In this document: positions 1 to 8,457 of the stretch, in pieces
How positions within the stretch are numbered: position 1 is the stretch's first letter
How the letters are laid out: each line of letters opens with the position of its first letter
Position numbers and translations under genes: made by a program
The notes under the pieces: generated by a model
Database searches by the model: none
Seen by the model: the letters and a program-made list of their open reading frames with translations, nothing else
Told to the model about the DNA's origin: nothing
NCBI RefSeq assembly: GCF_002085925.2
Contig: NZ_CP053562.1
Span: 1,096,001 to 1,160,000, forward strand
DNA: 64,000 nt
Direction of reading: 5' to 3'
Source: Thioclava electrotropha
GTDB lineage: Bacteria; Pseudomonadota; Alphaproteobacteria; Rhodobacterales; Rhodobacteraceae

Positions 1-967
1 CAGAACCAAGGTAGGCGCGTCCCCAAGACGAAAGAGGTTCGCAAACCTGTGAGGCCAGTGCATCGTACTCTTGGAAGGCATGTTGGGCCACGAGTGCTGG
101 TGTCCACTTCCCACCGTTGGAGGGCACGAAGTCCGTCCAATCTTTGGCATCTTCGGCAAGTGAAGCAGCGTTGCGGGCTTGATGAAGTTGGAAGCTGTTT
201 GCCCCCCCGCTGCCCTCAGCCAGCAGTAGCACAACATCTTCGAGAACTCCGGGGAATACTCGCTCCTCGAATGTCACAAGCCGGAGCGACGCAAATCGAT
301 TGAGCAAAAAACGCCTTACCTCAGCTGCATAGCCAACACTCAACAACTCGGCTGGAAGGACAAGCGCGAGCCGACCTTGTGGCTTCAGGTGCAGCGCGGC
401 CTTGATCACGAACGCCGCCCACGAACTTGCAAGGCCCGAAAGCCTAACGCCTTGCGCAAGCGCCGCTTCTAGACTTTTGGCGCGCGCGGCTCCCGAAAAC
501 TCCTGATACCGCACGTAAGGTGGATTGCCGAGGACCACGTCATAGGCGATCTCCGGCGAATGCTCAAAAAAGTCGCCCACGGCTACGTCGGCGGTGAAGC
601 CTTCGTTTGCAAGTATCTCGCGGGCCTGTACCGCCGACGTCTCATGCAGCTCCACACCTGACAACTTGCCTTCTGGCCGTGACGAGCCTTGGCTCACTTC
701 ACGCAAGGCTCTCCCGGCCGCGCGAAGAAATACGGCTTCACCGCAGGAAGGCTCAAGCACGTCATCCCCGGGGCTCCGGATGGACCACTGCGCCATGTAT
801 TCGGCGATCTCGGCGGGCGTGAAAAAGGCTCCTCGTGCCTTCTCTTCAATAGTTCCTGCCACCAATGTCTCCCCTGCATACGCGTGTCCGTGCTCCGTAG
901 CTACCGAACACCCTGTCCGCAACGTGGCATGGCGAGAACAAGATGGCAACATGGGTTGAAGCTTCAT
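1..967 (-). CDS. N6-adenine DNA methyltransferase, partial (runs off the window)
   Basis: Read on the minus strand this frame stays open from 967 to the window edge. It carries the two hallmark motifs of class I N6-adenine DNA methyltransferases in the usual order: the AdoMet-binding motif LEPSCGEAVF, preceded by RGAFFTPAEIAEYM, and about 65 residues later the catalytic motif NPPYVRYQ. A further hydrophobic strand and the segment RLALVLPAELL follow, as in HsdM/Eco57I-type enzymes. ATG at 967 is the first start after an in-frame stop; an ATG at 952 is also possible. The C-terminal part, with any target recognition or nuclease domain, lies outside the window. Its position beside an integrase suggests cargo of an integrated element, either a restriction-modification enzyme or an orphan methylase. 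The methylase call is firm; the exact type is unknown. Confidence 0.85.
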   Translation of the reverse strand, partial: MKLQPMLPSCSRHATLRTGCSVATEHGHAYAGETLVAGTIEEKARGAFFTPAEIAEYMAQWSIRSPGDDVLEPSCGEAVFLRAAGRALREVSQGSSRPEGKLSGVELHETSAVQAREILANEGFTADVAVGDFFEHSPEIAYDVVLGNPPYVRYQEFSGAARAKSLEAALAQGVRLSGLASSWAAFVIKAALHLKPQGRLALVLPAELLSVGYAAEVRRFLLNRFASLRLVTFEERVFPGVLEDVVLLLAEGSGGANSFQLHQARNAASLAEDAKDWTDFVPSNGGKWTPALVAQHAFQEYDALASQVCEPLSSWGRAYLGS

Positions 968-1160
968 TGTCTGGCTGAACGAATGTCGTAGCCGAAAATG
1001 CAACGCCTCGCTGCTTGAAGTTCCGCATTCCGTTGAGATTGGCTTGGCGTTAGCTGCTCGGGGCGGGACAAAGTGTTACACACCAAGTAATCTCGCACTC
1101 GGCGGCCATTGCCAATCAATGGCTTAGAAAATGGTAGCGGGTCCGGTACTCGCTCCCACC

Positions 1161-2780
1161 CTAGTCCACCGCATACCGCTCTACAGCCTCGCGCGTCTGC
1201 CGCAAAGTGAACCCCTCTTTCATGTACACCTGATTGGTCACGCCTTGCCGCTCATGCCCGATTATGAACTGGATACGCTCAAGGGGCACATCGGCCTGTC
1301 CTAAGCGCGTGGCGAAAGTGTGCCGCAATCCATGGAAAACATGCGCGTCGGACTTGATGCCAAGAGCTTGCATGAAGGTCCGGTTAAACCACTTGCTCAG
1401 CTTGTCGCCGTAGCCGTGCTTGGGGTGGTAAGTGTAGTCTGCGAACAGGCGGTCGCGGCCCAGAGCGCGCTGACTGTCGCGGTATTCGAGTAGTCCTAGC
1501 TTTAGCAGTTCGCTGTGGACAGGTACGCGGCGCCGGGCAGCACTGGACTTGAGGCGTTTGGTGGCATCGCCGTCGTCAGTGAAGTTGAAGACCCAAACCC
1601 CGTCAACTTGAAGAATGTCGTCAACTTGTAGCTGGCAGACCTCGTTCAGGCGAGCCCCGGAAAACATCGCAATGAGCGTTGCCCACCTGTGGCTGGTCTT
1701 CCCGAAGAACTTGCTGCCGGGGTCCGTTAGTGCCGAGTAGACCTTCTCTAGGGCTTCTTGAGTGAAGGGGCGACGGTCCTTGGTGCCGTGCCCTCTCTTG
1801 GCGACGGCCATGCCATCAAAGAGAGCCTCAGGTGCGAACCCGTGTGCCTCTGCCCAAGCCCAGAACACCTTGTAGGCGCTGAGGTATGCATTGGCTGTGG
1901 CGTTGCTGATCTTTGGGATGCCCGGCACTGCGATGGCTTCCCGTAACGACAGTCCCCGCAGTCTGGACACCTTGGCCCGATTTGCAGGAAGCGCCAGCGT
2001 TGCCTCCTTGAGGCCGGCAGCTTCCCTTTTGCCTATGTCCGCCATCGCCGTGTCTGGGCCCAGCCATTCCAACGCGACGTCCAGCACCGCGCGTCGTTTT
2101 TCAACCGTGCCGGAGGTCCAGCCCGCCGTCTTCTCATGCTCTCTGAAAAACGCTTCTACGGCCTCAGAGAGGGTTGGGCTGGCGAGAGGTGCCGGACGGG
2201 GCGCGGAGGCGCTCTGAGGGCTCCTCTGGGCTTCTGAGAAGTCATAAACCTCCAGCGCTTCGGAATGCGCCAGCAGCGCCTTCCAGTAACCGATCTGGCC
2301 CTTTCTGATCTCGTCGAGGATCACCGAGGTATGGTCCCGGCATTCGTCCCGAGGCAGCCCGGTTTCTTTGAAGAATTTGTCCAACTCTTCCCGCGCGTGA
2401 TCAGAGCCTAGGAGGTGCCAGTATTCTCTGTTGCCCTCTTCAAGCATGGAGAGGATGTCCTTGATGTTTGCCCTATCCTTCGCCGCCAGCGGTCCGTGGC
2501 GTTCACGCCAAGCTTTTGCTCTCTCAAGTCTCGCCCGAAGGTGTTTATGGAGTGTCGTCCGAATGACTGAGTAGTCCATGCCTGCCACTGGTAATCTCTG
2601 CTCAATGCTCGACCCGCAGATTGCAAGGTACCTTGCGAGAGTGCCAGCCTCCTTCGAGCATTTTGTGCCGAGGGAGACGCGTACAGTCCTGCGTTCGCTG
2701 CGTGATGGGGGATTGGGGACGGGCCAGCGGAAGTAGAAGATGCCGTGCCGGGAGACGCTAAGGTAGGCTGGTAGCTTCAT
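1161..2780 (-). CDS. Tyrosine recombinase (phage-type integrase)
   Basis: The 539-residue protein has a DUF6538-like N-terminus (LSVSRHGIFYFRWPVP), a SAM-like core-binding region near residues 200-310 and a C-terminal catalytic domain. Catalytic residues are visible: the first arginine in FSGARLNEVCQL, the box HGLRHTFATRLG, and GHERQGVTNQVYMK, which supplies the downstream histidine and the nucleophilic tyrosine. The gene starts 65 bp from the 3' end of tRNA-Ala(GGC) and reads away from it, the typical arrangement for an element integrated into a tRNA gene. There is no clear Shine-Dalgarno sequence; a pair of direct repeats sits directly upstream of the start. It probably mobilises the element that includes the neighbouring methyltransferase. 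Confidence 0.93.
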   Translation of the reverse strand: MKLPAYLSVSRHGIFYFRWPVPNPPSRSERRTVRVSLGTKCSKEAGTLARYLAICGSSIEQRLPVAGMDYSVIRTTLHKHLRARLERAKAWRERHGPLAAKDRANIKDILSMLEEGNREYWHLLGSDHAREELDKFFKETGLPRDECRDHTSVILDEIRKGQIGYWKALLAHSEALEVYDFSEAQRSPQSASAPRPAPLASPTLSEAVEAFFREHEKTAGWTSGTVEKRRAVLDVALEWLGPDTAMADIGKREAAGLKEATLALPANRAKVSRLRGLSLREAIAVPGIPKISNATANAYLSAYKVFWAWAEAHGFAPEALFDGMAVAKRGHGTKDRRPFTQEALEKVYSALTDPGSKFFGKTSHRWATLIAMFSGARLNEVCQLQVDDILQVDGVWVFNFTDDGDATKRLKSSAARRRVPVHSELLKLGLLEYRDSQRALGRDRLFADYTYHPKHGYGDKLSKWFNRTFMQALGIKSDAHVFHGLRHTFATRLGQADVPLERIQFIIGHERQGVTNQVYMKEGFTLRQTREAVERYAVD

Positions 2781-2783
2781 TTG

Positions 2784-2805
2784 GTGTCACACCTGTGTGT
2801 CACAC
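2784..2805. repeat. Two direct 9-bp repeats upstream of the integrase start
   Basis: GTGTCACAC occurs at 2784-2792 and again at 2797-2805, a 13-bp period, between the integrase start codon and tRNA-Ala. Repeats placed between an integrase gene and its attachment site are often arm-type integrase or excisionase sites, or operators of the integrase promoter. The function here is inferred from position only. Confidence 0.5.
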
Positions 2806-2844
2806 CGCTCTAGCGTCTAGCTATCATACTGATCTGTAGAGAAT

Positions 2845-2920
<76 letters not shown>

Positions 2921-3106
2921 ACCGGAGGTCCAGCAGGTAGCCCCGCTGTGTGGGGAGGCGTATAGGCAAAGCGCCGCGGCGGTGCAAGAGGAATTTCGCC
3001 CCGAACCGCGCGAAAATTTCGTCACTCTCGCATTCCCGAACGTCAGTCTTTATCCGCACCCGAAAACGGGGCGCGAGGCTGCGTGCCGGGGCAGGGCGCG
3101 GCACCA

Positions 3107-3140
3107 AAGAAAAAGGCGCCACGGTTTCCCGTCGCGCCTT
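3107..3140 (-). terminator. Intrinsic terminator after the FYDLN-domain gene
   Basis: On the minus strand, inverted arms AAGGCGC (3134-3140) and GCGCCTT (3113-3119) are followed by a run rich in T. It lies 29 bp past the stop of the gene at 3169-3495. Confidence 0.75.
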
Positions 3141-3168
3141 GATCAATGGTCCCGAGCGGCCCAGCCGA

Positions 3169-3495
3169 TCAGTTGTCTTCCTTATCCTCGGTGCTGACAT
3201 CCGCGATGTCATCGAGCGAGACATTGTCGTCATCGTCGTCGTCGTCGAGCAGATCGTCGTCGAGATCCACGTCACCGTCATCGGTGTCGAGATCGTCATC
3301 TCCGAGACTGACGTCATCGTCTTTCTGAGACGACGTCTTGTCGGTCGTAAGCGTACGACCGCTGCCCGAGGTCAGAGCCTCGAGGGTAAAGGTGTTGTTG
3401 CAGACCGGGCAGGTCATCGGGTCGTTATTCAGGTCGTAAAAGCGGCTCGCGCAATGCGGGCACAGACGCTTGACGCCCCATTCCTCTTTCGGCAT
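3169..3495 (-). CDS. TIGR02300/FYDLN acid domain zinc-ribbon protein
   Basis: This 108-residue protein begins with a zinc ribbon, LCPHCASRFYDLN followed by CPVC about 18 residues after the first cysteine pair, and ends in a strongly acidic tail of roughly 50 residues dominated by Asp. The FYDLN motif plus acidic tail defines the TIGR02300 family, widespread in alphaproteobacteria and without a settled function. I chose the ATG at 3495 because AGGAG lies seven bases upstream; a longer frame starting at 3543 has no comparable signal. It is monocistronic, with its own terminator. Confidence 0.9.
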   Translation of the reverse strand: MPKEEWGVKRLCPHCASRFYDLNNDPMTCPVCNNTFTLEALTSGSGRTLTTDKTSSQKDDDVSLGDDDLDTDDGDVDLDDDLLDDDDDDDNVSLDDIADVSTEDKEDN

Positions 3496-3674
3496 GGAAT
3501 TCTCCTGCGCACTTAATCCAGCAGAGTCGCAGCCACCTGCCACATGCCGGGCAGGGTGTCAAAGCCTTTTCGTGCCTTTTCTGGTCGGGCTGCGACCCGC
3601 GGGCCACCTCTCGCTGTCGAACCTTTCGGAGAAAGCTTCTGTCCCGCACGCCCCCCATTCCGGAACTGCCTGAG

Positions 3675-4334
3675 GTGGAGTTGGTTCTGCGCCGCTCAGG
3701 CCGCGCGCGCAGGTTCTCTCTGCGGGTGTCGCGGGTGGACGGCCGGGTGGCGCTCACGATCCCGCGGGGTGCGTCCGAGCGCGAGGCTTTGGCCTTCGCG
3801 CGCTCGCAAACCGAATGGCTGCGCAAGACCCTCGGGGCGATTCCGCCCGCGCAGGCGGTACGATTCGGGCAAGGTATCCCTTTCGAGGGGCGGATGCTGA
3901 CATTAGAGCCCGCACGGTTGCGCAGCCCGAAGATCGATGGCGCGCGGCTCTTGGTGCCCGAAGACCCGGCGCGGCTGGGGGTGCGGGTCGAGACCTTTTT
4001 CAAACACGCGGCCCGTCTGCGGTTGCATGCGGCCAGCGCGCGCTATGCCTCCGAGATCGGGCGCGACTTCGCCAAGATCACGATTCGCGACACGCGCTCG
4101 CGCTGGGGCTCGTGCAGCTCGACCGGGGCGCTGTCCTATAGCTGGCGCCTGATCATGGCGCCGCCGGAAGTGCTCGATTATGTCGCGGCCCATGAGGTCG
4201 CGCATCTCGAGGAGATGAATCACTCGCCCGCCTTCTGGCGCGTCGTCGAGGCCCTGCGTCCGAGCTTCAAGACCGAGCGCGCCTGGCTCAAGCGCGAAGG
4301 CTCTGCATTGCATGCGATCCGGTTTCGAGATTGA
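3675..4334 (+). CDS. YgjP-like (DUF45) M48-type metallopeptidase
   Basis: The protein (219 residues) contains RWGSCSSTGALSYSWRLI followed by a zinc-binding HEVAH motif near residue 174 and a third ligand region (HSPAFW). This WGSC plus HExxH combination is the signature of the YgjP/DUF45 metallopeptidase family. Substrate and physiological role are not established for most members. The predicted start is a GTG at 3675 without a strong ribosome binding site. The frame is open further upstream and continues the residues IPELPE before the GTG, so the true start may lie a little earlier. Confidence 0.85.
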   Translation: MELVLRRSGRARRFSLRVSRVDGRVALTIPRGASEREALAFARSQTEWLRKTLGAIPPAQAVRFGQGIPFEGRMLTLEPARLRSPKIDGARLLVPEDPARLGVRVETFFKHAARLRLHAASARYASEIGRDFAKITIRDTRSRWGSCSSTGALSYSWRLIMAPPEVLDYVAAHEVAHLEEMNHSPAFWRVVEALRPSFKTERAWLKREGSALHAIRFRD

Positions 4335-4347
4335 CCCCGGCTGCTAA

Positions 4348-4357
4348 CGTGATCACA
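4348..4357. promoter_or_regulatory. TGTGATCACA-type operator at the GntR gene
   Basis: CGTGATCACA, with the perfect palindrome GTGATCAC at 4349-4356, lies 8 bp before the GntR start codon. The same motif occurs as pairs upstream of sucC and sdhC. A site this close to the start would overlap the ribosome binding region or early transcript and suggests negative autoregulation (inference). Confidence 0.7.
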
Positions 4358-4365
4358 AAAAGCGC

Positions 4366-5022
4366 ATGACCACGATTTCCACACGTCCCATCGAGACCGC
4401 CGCCCATGATCGGCTCTACCGCGCCTTGCGCCAGCAGATCATGGTGGGGGAGTTGCTGCCGGGCACCGCGTTGACGCTGCGGGGTTTGGGCAAGCAATAC
4501 GGTGTCTCCATGACCCCCGCGCGCGAGGCGTTGCGGCGGCTGGTGGCGGAAGGGGCGCTGACGCTGTCGAGTTCGGGCCGCGTCGCCACGCCGGAACTGT
4601 CGAACGAGCGGATCGAGGAGCTGGCGGCGCTGCGCGCATTGATCGAGCCAGAGCTGTCCGCCCGCGCCCTACCGCGCGCCCACCTCGCACTGATCGATCG
4701 TCTCGGCGCGATCAACGTCGCCAATGCCGAGGCTGTCGCGAAGCAGGATGCGGTGGGCTACATCCGCACCAACCTCGAATTTCACCGCACGCTCTATCTG
4801 CGCGCGCAGGCGCCCGCGATGCTCGCGGTGATCGAAACCGTCTGGCTGCAGCTGGGGCCGACGATGCGCGCGGTCTACACCAAGCTGCAGCGCAACGAGC
4901 CGCCGCGCCACCACCGAATGATTCTCTCGGCTCTGCGGGCGGGCGACGAACCGGCGCTTCGATTGGCCGTGCGCACCGATGTGACCCAGGGTTTGCGCCA
5001 CCTAGCCCAGCGTGGCTGGTAA
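4366..5022 (+). CDS. akgR: GntR family (FadR/FCD-type) regulator, probable AkgR
   Basis: This 218-residue protein has an N-terminal winged helix-turn-helix of the GntR family (residues about 10-75: LYRALRQQIMVGELLPG, then YGVSMTPAREALRRLVAEG) and a C-terminal all-helical FCD ligand domain with the usual Asp/His metal-ligand pattern (for example NLEFHRTLY). A copy of the palindrome GTGATCAC immediately precedes the gene, and paired copies precede sucC and sdhC in this window. The GntR protein AkgR of Rhodobacter sphaeroides is known to activate TCA-cycle genes, so I propose this is its counterpart. The family call is firm. The AkgR identity rests on the operator pattern and could be refuted by orthology analysis. 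Confidence 0.75.
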   Translation: MTTISTRPIETAAHDRLYRALRQQIMVGELLPGTALTLRGLGKQYGVSMTPAREALRRLVAEGALTLSSSGRVATPELSNERIEELAALRALIEPELSARALPRAHLALIDRLGAINVANAEAVAKQDAVGYIRTNLEFHRTLYLRAQAPAMLAVIETVWLQLGPTMRAVYTKLQRNEPPRHHRMILSALRAGDEPALRLAVRTDVTQGLRHLAQRGW

Positions 5023-5071
5023 AACCGCCCCTTAAGCGATGCGTGAGGGGCATAAAAACGGCTTGGGCGAC

Positions 5072-5100
5072 TTGACGCGAGACGCCATTGCCCGTATTCC
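5072..5100 (+). promoter_or_regulatory. Possible rpmB promoter
   Basis: TTGACG at 5072-5077 matches a -35 box well. A weak -10 (TATTCC, 5095-5100) follows at 17-bp spacing, about 100 bp before rpmB. The -10 is poor, so this is tentative. Confidence 0.35.
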
Positions 5101-5204
5101 GCGCCAACAGATTTTCGGGCGCTGCCATGCGGCGCCTTCTCATGTTGGGGCCGGGCGCGCGATTCGCGTAACTTCGGCCAGGTAAGAAACGAAGGAAGAA
5201 TGCC

Positions 5205-5492
5205 ATGTCGCGCGTTTGCGAACTGACCGGCAAGGGCCCCACGACGGGCAACAAAGTGAGCCACGCGAACAACAAGTCGCGTCGTCGCTTCCTGCCGAAC
5301 CTGAACGATGTCTCCCTGATCTCGGACACCCTGGGCCAGAGCTTCAAGCTGCGCGTTTCCGCAGCCGGCCTGCGCTCGGTTGACCATCGCGGCGGTCTCG
5401 ACGCGTTCCTCGCCAAGGCGAAGGATGCAGAGCTGTCGGTGAATGCTCTGAAGATCAAGAAAGCGATCGCGAAAGCTCAGGCAGCCGCCTGA
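5205..5492 (+). CDS. rpmB: 50S ribosomal protein L28
   Basis: The 95-residue basic protein starts [20 protein letters not shown] and continues with [12 protein letters not shown], the conserved L28 signature for the large ribosomal subunit. The length is typical of alphaproteobacterial L28, which carries a C-terminal extension rich in Ala and Lys. A purine-rich ribosome binding site (AAGGAAG) precedes the ATG. The gene stands alone, with a strong terminator 23 bp after the stop codon. Confidence 0.97.
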   Translation: MSRVCELTGKGPTTGNKVSHANNKSRRRFLPNLNDVSLISDTLGQSFKLRVSAAGLRSVDHRGGLDAFLAKAKDAELSVNALKIKKAIAKAQAAA

Positions 5493-5515
5493 TCCTTTCC
5501 GGATCCAAAGTTACG

Positions 5516-5545
5516 AAAACCCCGCGCTTCGGCGCGGGGTTTTTG
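5516..5545 (+). terminator. Intrinsic terminator of rpmB
   Basis: A 12-bp perfect stem (AAAACCCCGCGC with GCGCGGGGTTTT) is closed by a TTCG tetraloop and runs directly into a T tract. Confidence 0.95.
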
Positions 5546-5595
5546 CTTGTGCGGAGCGATCTGCCATATTTCCCTCCCTGCGTCGTCACGCTAGT

Positions 5596-5958
5596 GTGAG
5601 CGCCATGTGGAGGACGCGCTTCAAGCTGCCAATCGGGATCGCCGCGGCGCTCATGCTGGCCATGACCAGCATGACGATGGCGGTCGCACGCGGTCAGGCG
5701 CGCGTCGCGGGCGAGGTGGTGCTCTGCACCGGCTACGGCGTGACCACGGTCAGCGTCGATGCCGAGGGCAATCCGACCGGTCCCGCCCATATCTGCCCCG
5801 ACATGGTTCTGGCGATGATGGCCGCCGTCGCGCTCGCGCCGGCTCTACCGACACCGCCGAAGGGCGAGGGGCGCAGCGTCGAGACGGTCGAGCCCGAGAC
5901 CGCGCAGGCGCAGGCCGTCGTGGTGCCGCGCGCCCGCGGACCGCCCATGCCCGTCTGA
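5596..5958 (+). CDS. Small secreted protein, DUF2946-like, beside a copper chaperone
   Basis: This 120-residue protein has a hydrophobic signal-like segment (residues about 10-30, LPIGIAAALMLAMTSM), two cysteines in the mature region (VLCTGYG and HICPDM), and a Pro/Val/Ala-rich tail. The pattern resembles DUF2946 proteins, which are often found beside periplasmic copper handling genes. The next gene, 39 bp downstream, is a PCu(A)C chaperone, so a role in copper delivery is plausible. The start may be the GTG at 5596 or the ATG at 5605. The family assignment is from memory of the pattern and is moderate. Confidence 0.6.
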   Translation: MSAMWRTRFKLPIGIAAALMLAMTSMTMAVARGQARVAGEVVLCTGYGVTTVSVDAEGNPTGPAHICPDMVLAMMAAVALAPALPTPPKGEGRSVETVEPETAQAQAVVVPRARGPPMPV

Positions 5959-5997
5959 CCCCAAGCTTTCAGACGAACACACCCACAGGAGACGCAA

Positions 5998-6558
5998 ATG
6001 ATCCGCAAATACCTGATGAGCGCGGCGCTGATCGCCGCAGCTCTCCCCGCCTTCGCCGCCGAGCCGATCCAGATCCTCGACCCCTATGTTCGGGTCTCGA
6101 CCCCGATGTCGAAATCGGCGGCGGCCTTCATGGAGATCAAGAATATCTCCGATCTCGACGATCGCCTTCTCTCGGTCAGCTCGAACGTCGCCGCACGCGT
6201 CGAGCTGCACACCCACAAGCAAGGGCCGAATGGCGAGATGCAGATGCTCGAGGTCAAGGAAGGCTTCGAGATCCCCGCCAAGGGCGAGCATGTCCTGCAG
6301 CGCGGCGGCGATCACGTCATGTTCATGGGACTGAACCAGCCGCTCCACCAAGGCGACATGGTCACACTCAACCTGCGCTTCGAGAAGACGGGGCTGATGG
6401 TCGTGGACATCCCGGTCGATCTGAGCCGCGATCAGCCCGCCGCGGCAACGCCGGAGAGTGCACCGGTCGCCGATCCGCAGATTTCACATGAAGACATGAC
6501 CCACGGGGAGCCCGAGCATACCGAGCCCACGATGGACAAGAAAGAAAGCGATATGTGA
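5998..6558 (+). CDS. Periplasmic PCu(A)C copper chaperone
   Basis: A signal peptide (MIRKYLMSAALIAAALPAFA, residues 1-20) precedes a PCu(A)C domain that carries copper to the CuA or CuB site of cytochrome c oxidase. Candidate ligands are visible: His71 and His73, Met81 and Met83, then His106 and Met108 in GGDHVMFMG. After about residue 140 the protein has an extra tail of about 45 residues with several His and Met (HEDMTHGEPEHTEPTM), which may bind additional metal; many family members lack it. It probably forms an operon with the small secreted protein upstream. Length is 186 residues. Confidence 0.9.
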   Translation: MIRKYLMSAALIAAALPAFAAEPIQILDPYVRVSTPMSKSAAAFMEIKNISDLDDRLLSVSSNVAARVELHTHKQGPNGEMQMLEVKEGFEIPAKGEHVLQRGGDHVMFMGLNQPLHQGDMVTLNLRFEKTGLMVVDIPVDLSRDQPAAATPESAPVADPQISHEDMTHGEPEHTEPTMDKKESDM

Positions 6559-6580
6559 GCGGGGCCGGGCAGGGCGGCGC

Positions 6581-7567
6581 TCAGCCGCCCAACTGCTCCA
6601 GCATCTCGGCTGCGGCCGCCGAGGCCGCGCTCTCGCCGCTGGCCACGGCATCGCCCAATTCGCGCATCTTGGCGCGGATCTCCGGGTCCTGGCGCAGCCG
6701 CGCAAGAAGCCCCTCGCGCACTTCGGCCTCGAACCAGTGCCGCGCCTGCTCTGCCCGGCGCTGATCGAAATGCCCGTTCGCGCGCCGCCATTCGGCCAGC
6801 GCGGTCATCTCGTCCCAGGCCTTCTCCAGCCCGTTCTCTTCCATCGCCGAGACCGGCAGCGCCTTGGGGAACCCTTCGGGGTCCTGAGGCCGCTTGCGCA
6901 ACAGCCGCAGCGCGCCCGCGTAATCCGAGACCGTCCGCATCGCGGCCGGTTTCAGATCGCCATCGGCCTTGTTCACCAAGATCAGGTCGGCCATCTCCAT
7001 GATGCCGCGCTTAACGCCCTGCAGCTCGTCGCCGCCAGCCGGGGCCATCAGCAGCACGAACAGATCCACCATCTCGGCCACCAGCGTCTCGGACTGGCCG
7101 ACGCCCACGGTCTCGATCAGCACCACGTCGAAGCCCGCCGCCTCGCACAGAGACACCGCCTCGCGGGTGCGCCGCGCGACGCCGCCCAGATGCGCCTGAG
7201 ACGGCGAGGGGCGGATAAAAGCATTGGGATCGCGCGACAGGCGCTCCATCCGGGTCTTGTCGCCGAGGATCGAGCCGCCTGAGCGCGCCGAGGACGGATC
7301 GACCGCGAGCACAGCGACCTTCAGCCCCTTCGCGGTCAGCATCATCCCGAAGGCTTCGATGAAGGTGGATTTGCCGACGCCCGGCGTGCCCGAAAGCCCG
7401 ATGCGCAGTGCCTGACGCCCTTCGCCCGCCAGCGTATCCAAGAGTTCGACCGCCTGCGCGCGATGCTCGGCCCGGCCCGATTCCACCAGCGTGATCGCGC
7501 GGGCCAAGGCGCGGCGATCGGAGGCCAGAATGCGCGGAGCGAGGTCGGCGGGGCTTTGTTTGGTCAT
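6581..7567 (-). CDS. meaB: MeaB/ArgK GTPase, methylmalonyl-CoA mutase chaperone
   Basis: The 328-residue protein contains a P-loop ([10 protein letters not shown], residues 59-68), the family motif [18 protein letters not shown], the switch segment ETVGVGQSE, and the guanine-specificity motif NKAD. These define the MeaB group of G3E GTPases, which protect and reactivate adenosylcobalamin-dependent mutases such as methylmalonyl-CoA and ethylmalonyl-CoA mutase. That suits the ethylmalonyl-CoA pathway genes elsewhere in the window. I chose the ATG at 7567 (MTKQSP); a longer frame from 7612 is possible. The mutase genes themselves are not in the window. Confidence 0.93.
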   Translation of the reverse strand: MTKQSPADLAPRILASDRRALARAITLVESGRAEHRAQAVELLDTLAGEGRQALRIGLSGTPGVGKSTFIEAFGMMLTAKGLKVAVLAVDPSSARSGGSILGDKTRMERLSRDPNAFIRPSPSQAHLGGVARRTREAVSLCEAAGFDVVLIETVGVGQSETLVAEMVDLFVLLMAPAGGDELQGVKRGIMEMADLILVNKADGDLKPAAMRTVSDYAGALRLLRKRPQDPEGFPKALPVSAMEENGLEKAWDEMTALAEWRRANGHFDQRRAEQARHWFEAEVREGLLARLRQDPEIRAKMRELGDAVASGESAASAAAAEMLEQLGG

Positions 7568-7697
7568 CGGCAGGCTTTCGCTGATTTTGGGTATTCGTGT
7601 CAAAAATGACATCAGACGTGAAGACTTAACGGTTACTTGCCTGCACCCTGCGACCTATGTCCAGAGCCAATGGGAAATTCCTGACACGAGGATGCCA

Positions 7698-8450
7698 ATG
7701 ACATCTCTTTCGAACCGTTTGCCCCGCGCCTTGACCGCTGCGCTGACAGCGGCGCTGGTGATCGCGCCCCTTGGCGCAGCGCCCGCACGCGCCGAGCAAA
7801 GCGACAAGATCGTCTTCGACGTGGTGCTGAAAGGCATCCGCGCGGGGGAGCTGGCGATCAACGGCAAGATCACCGACGGCGCCTATGGCGCGAATGGCGT
7901 GTTGCAGACGGCGGGCTTCGTGGGGCTGCTGCGCAAGATCAAGTTCTCGGCCAGCGTCTCGGGGCTTCATGACGGCCAGAAATTCACCCCGCTCAAGTAT
8001 TCCGAGGTGGATGACGCGCCGGGGCGCAAATCTAAGCACCAGATCATCTACAATAACGGCACGCCCGTTTCCGTCAGCCAGCAGCCTCCGCGCAAGCCCA
8101 AACCCCGCGATGTCGATCCCGCGAAACAGGGCGGAACGGTCGATCCGCTGACTGCGCTCTATGCCGTGCTGCGCGATGTGCCGCGCGACGAGGCCTGCAA
8201 GCTCGACGTGAAGATGTATGACGGCGCGCGGCGCTCTCAGGTGCGCCTCTTCGATCCGAAACCGGACGGCAAAGATCTCGTCTGTTCGGGCGAATATCGC
8301 AGACTCGAAGGGTTCTCGGAAAAGGATATGAAGGAAAAGAGCCGCTTCGCCTTCACCCTCTATTACGAGCCGAGCGCGAAGGGCGGTTTGCAGGTCGACA
8401 AGATCGAGACCGATACGATCTATGGAAAAGGCCGCCTCACTCGGCAATAA
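7698..8450 (+). CDS. DUF3108 domain secreted protein
   Basis: This roughly 250-residue protein begins with a signal peptide (LPRALTAALTAALVIAPLGA, cleavage probable after ARA), followed by a beta-rich DUF3108 domain (DVVLKGIRAGELAINGKI ... FTLYYEPS). DUF3108 proteins are periplasmic or outer-membrane-associated and poorly characterised. I chose the ATG at 7698 because GAGGA lies six bases upstream; an ATG at 7692 overlaps that site. hrpB follows 7 bp after the stop, so the two may be co-transcribed. Confidence 0.88.
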   Translation: MTSLSNRLPRALTAALTAALVIAPLGAAPARAEQSDKIVFDVVLKGIRAGELAINGKITDGAYGANGVLQTAGFVGLLRKIKFSASVSGLHDGQKFTPLKYSEVDDAPGRKSKHQIIYNNGTPVSVSQQPPRKPKPRDVDPAKQGGTVDPLTALYAVLRDVPRDEACKLDVKMYDGARRSQVRLFDPKPDGKDLVCSGEYRRLEGFSEKDMKEKSRFAFTLYYEPSAKGGLQVDKIETDTIYGKGRLTRQ

Positions 8451-8457
8451 GGGGCGG

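Noticed and set aside
5027..5051. Hairpin GCCCCTT/GAGGGGC after the GntR gene
   Set aside because: The stem is short with a long loop and no T run on the plus strand, so I do not call it a terminator.
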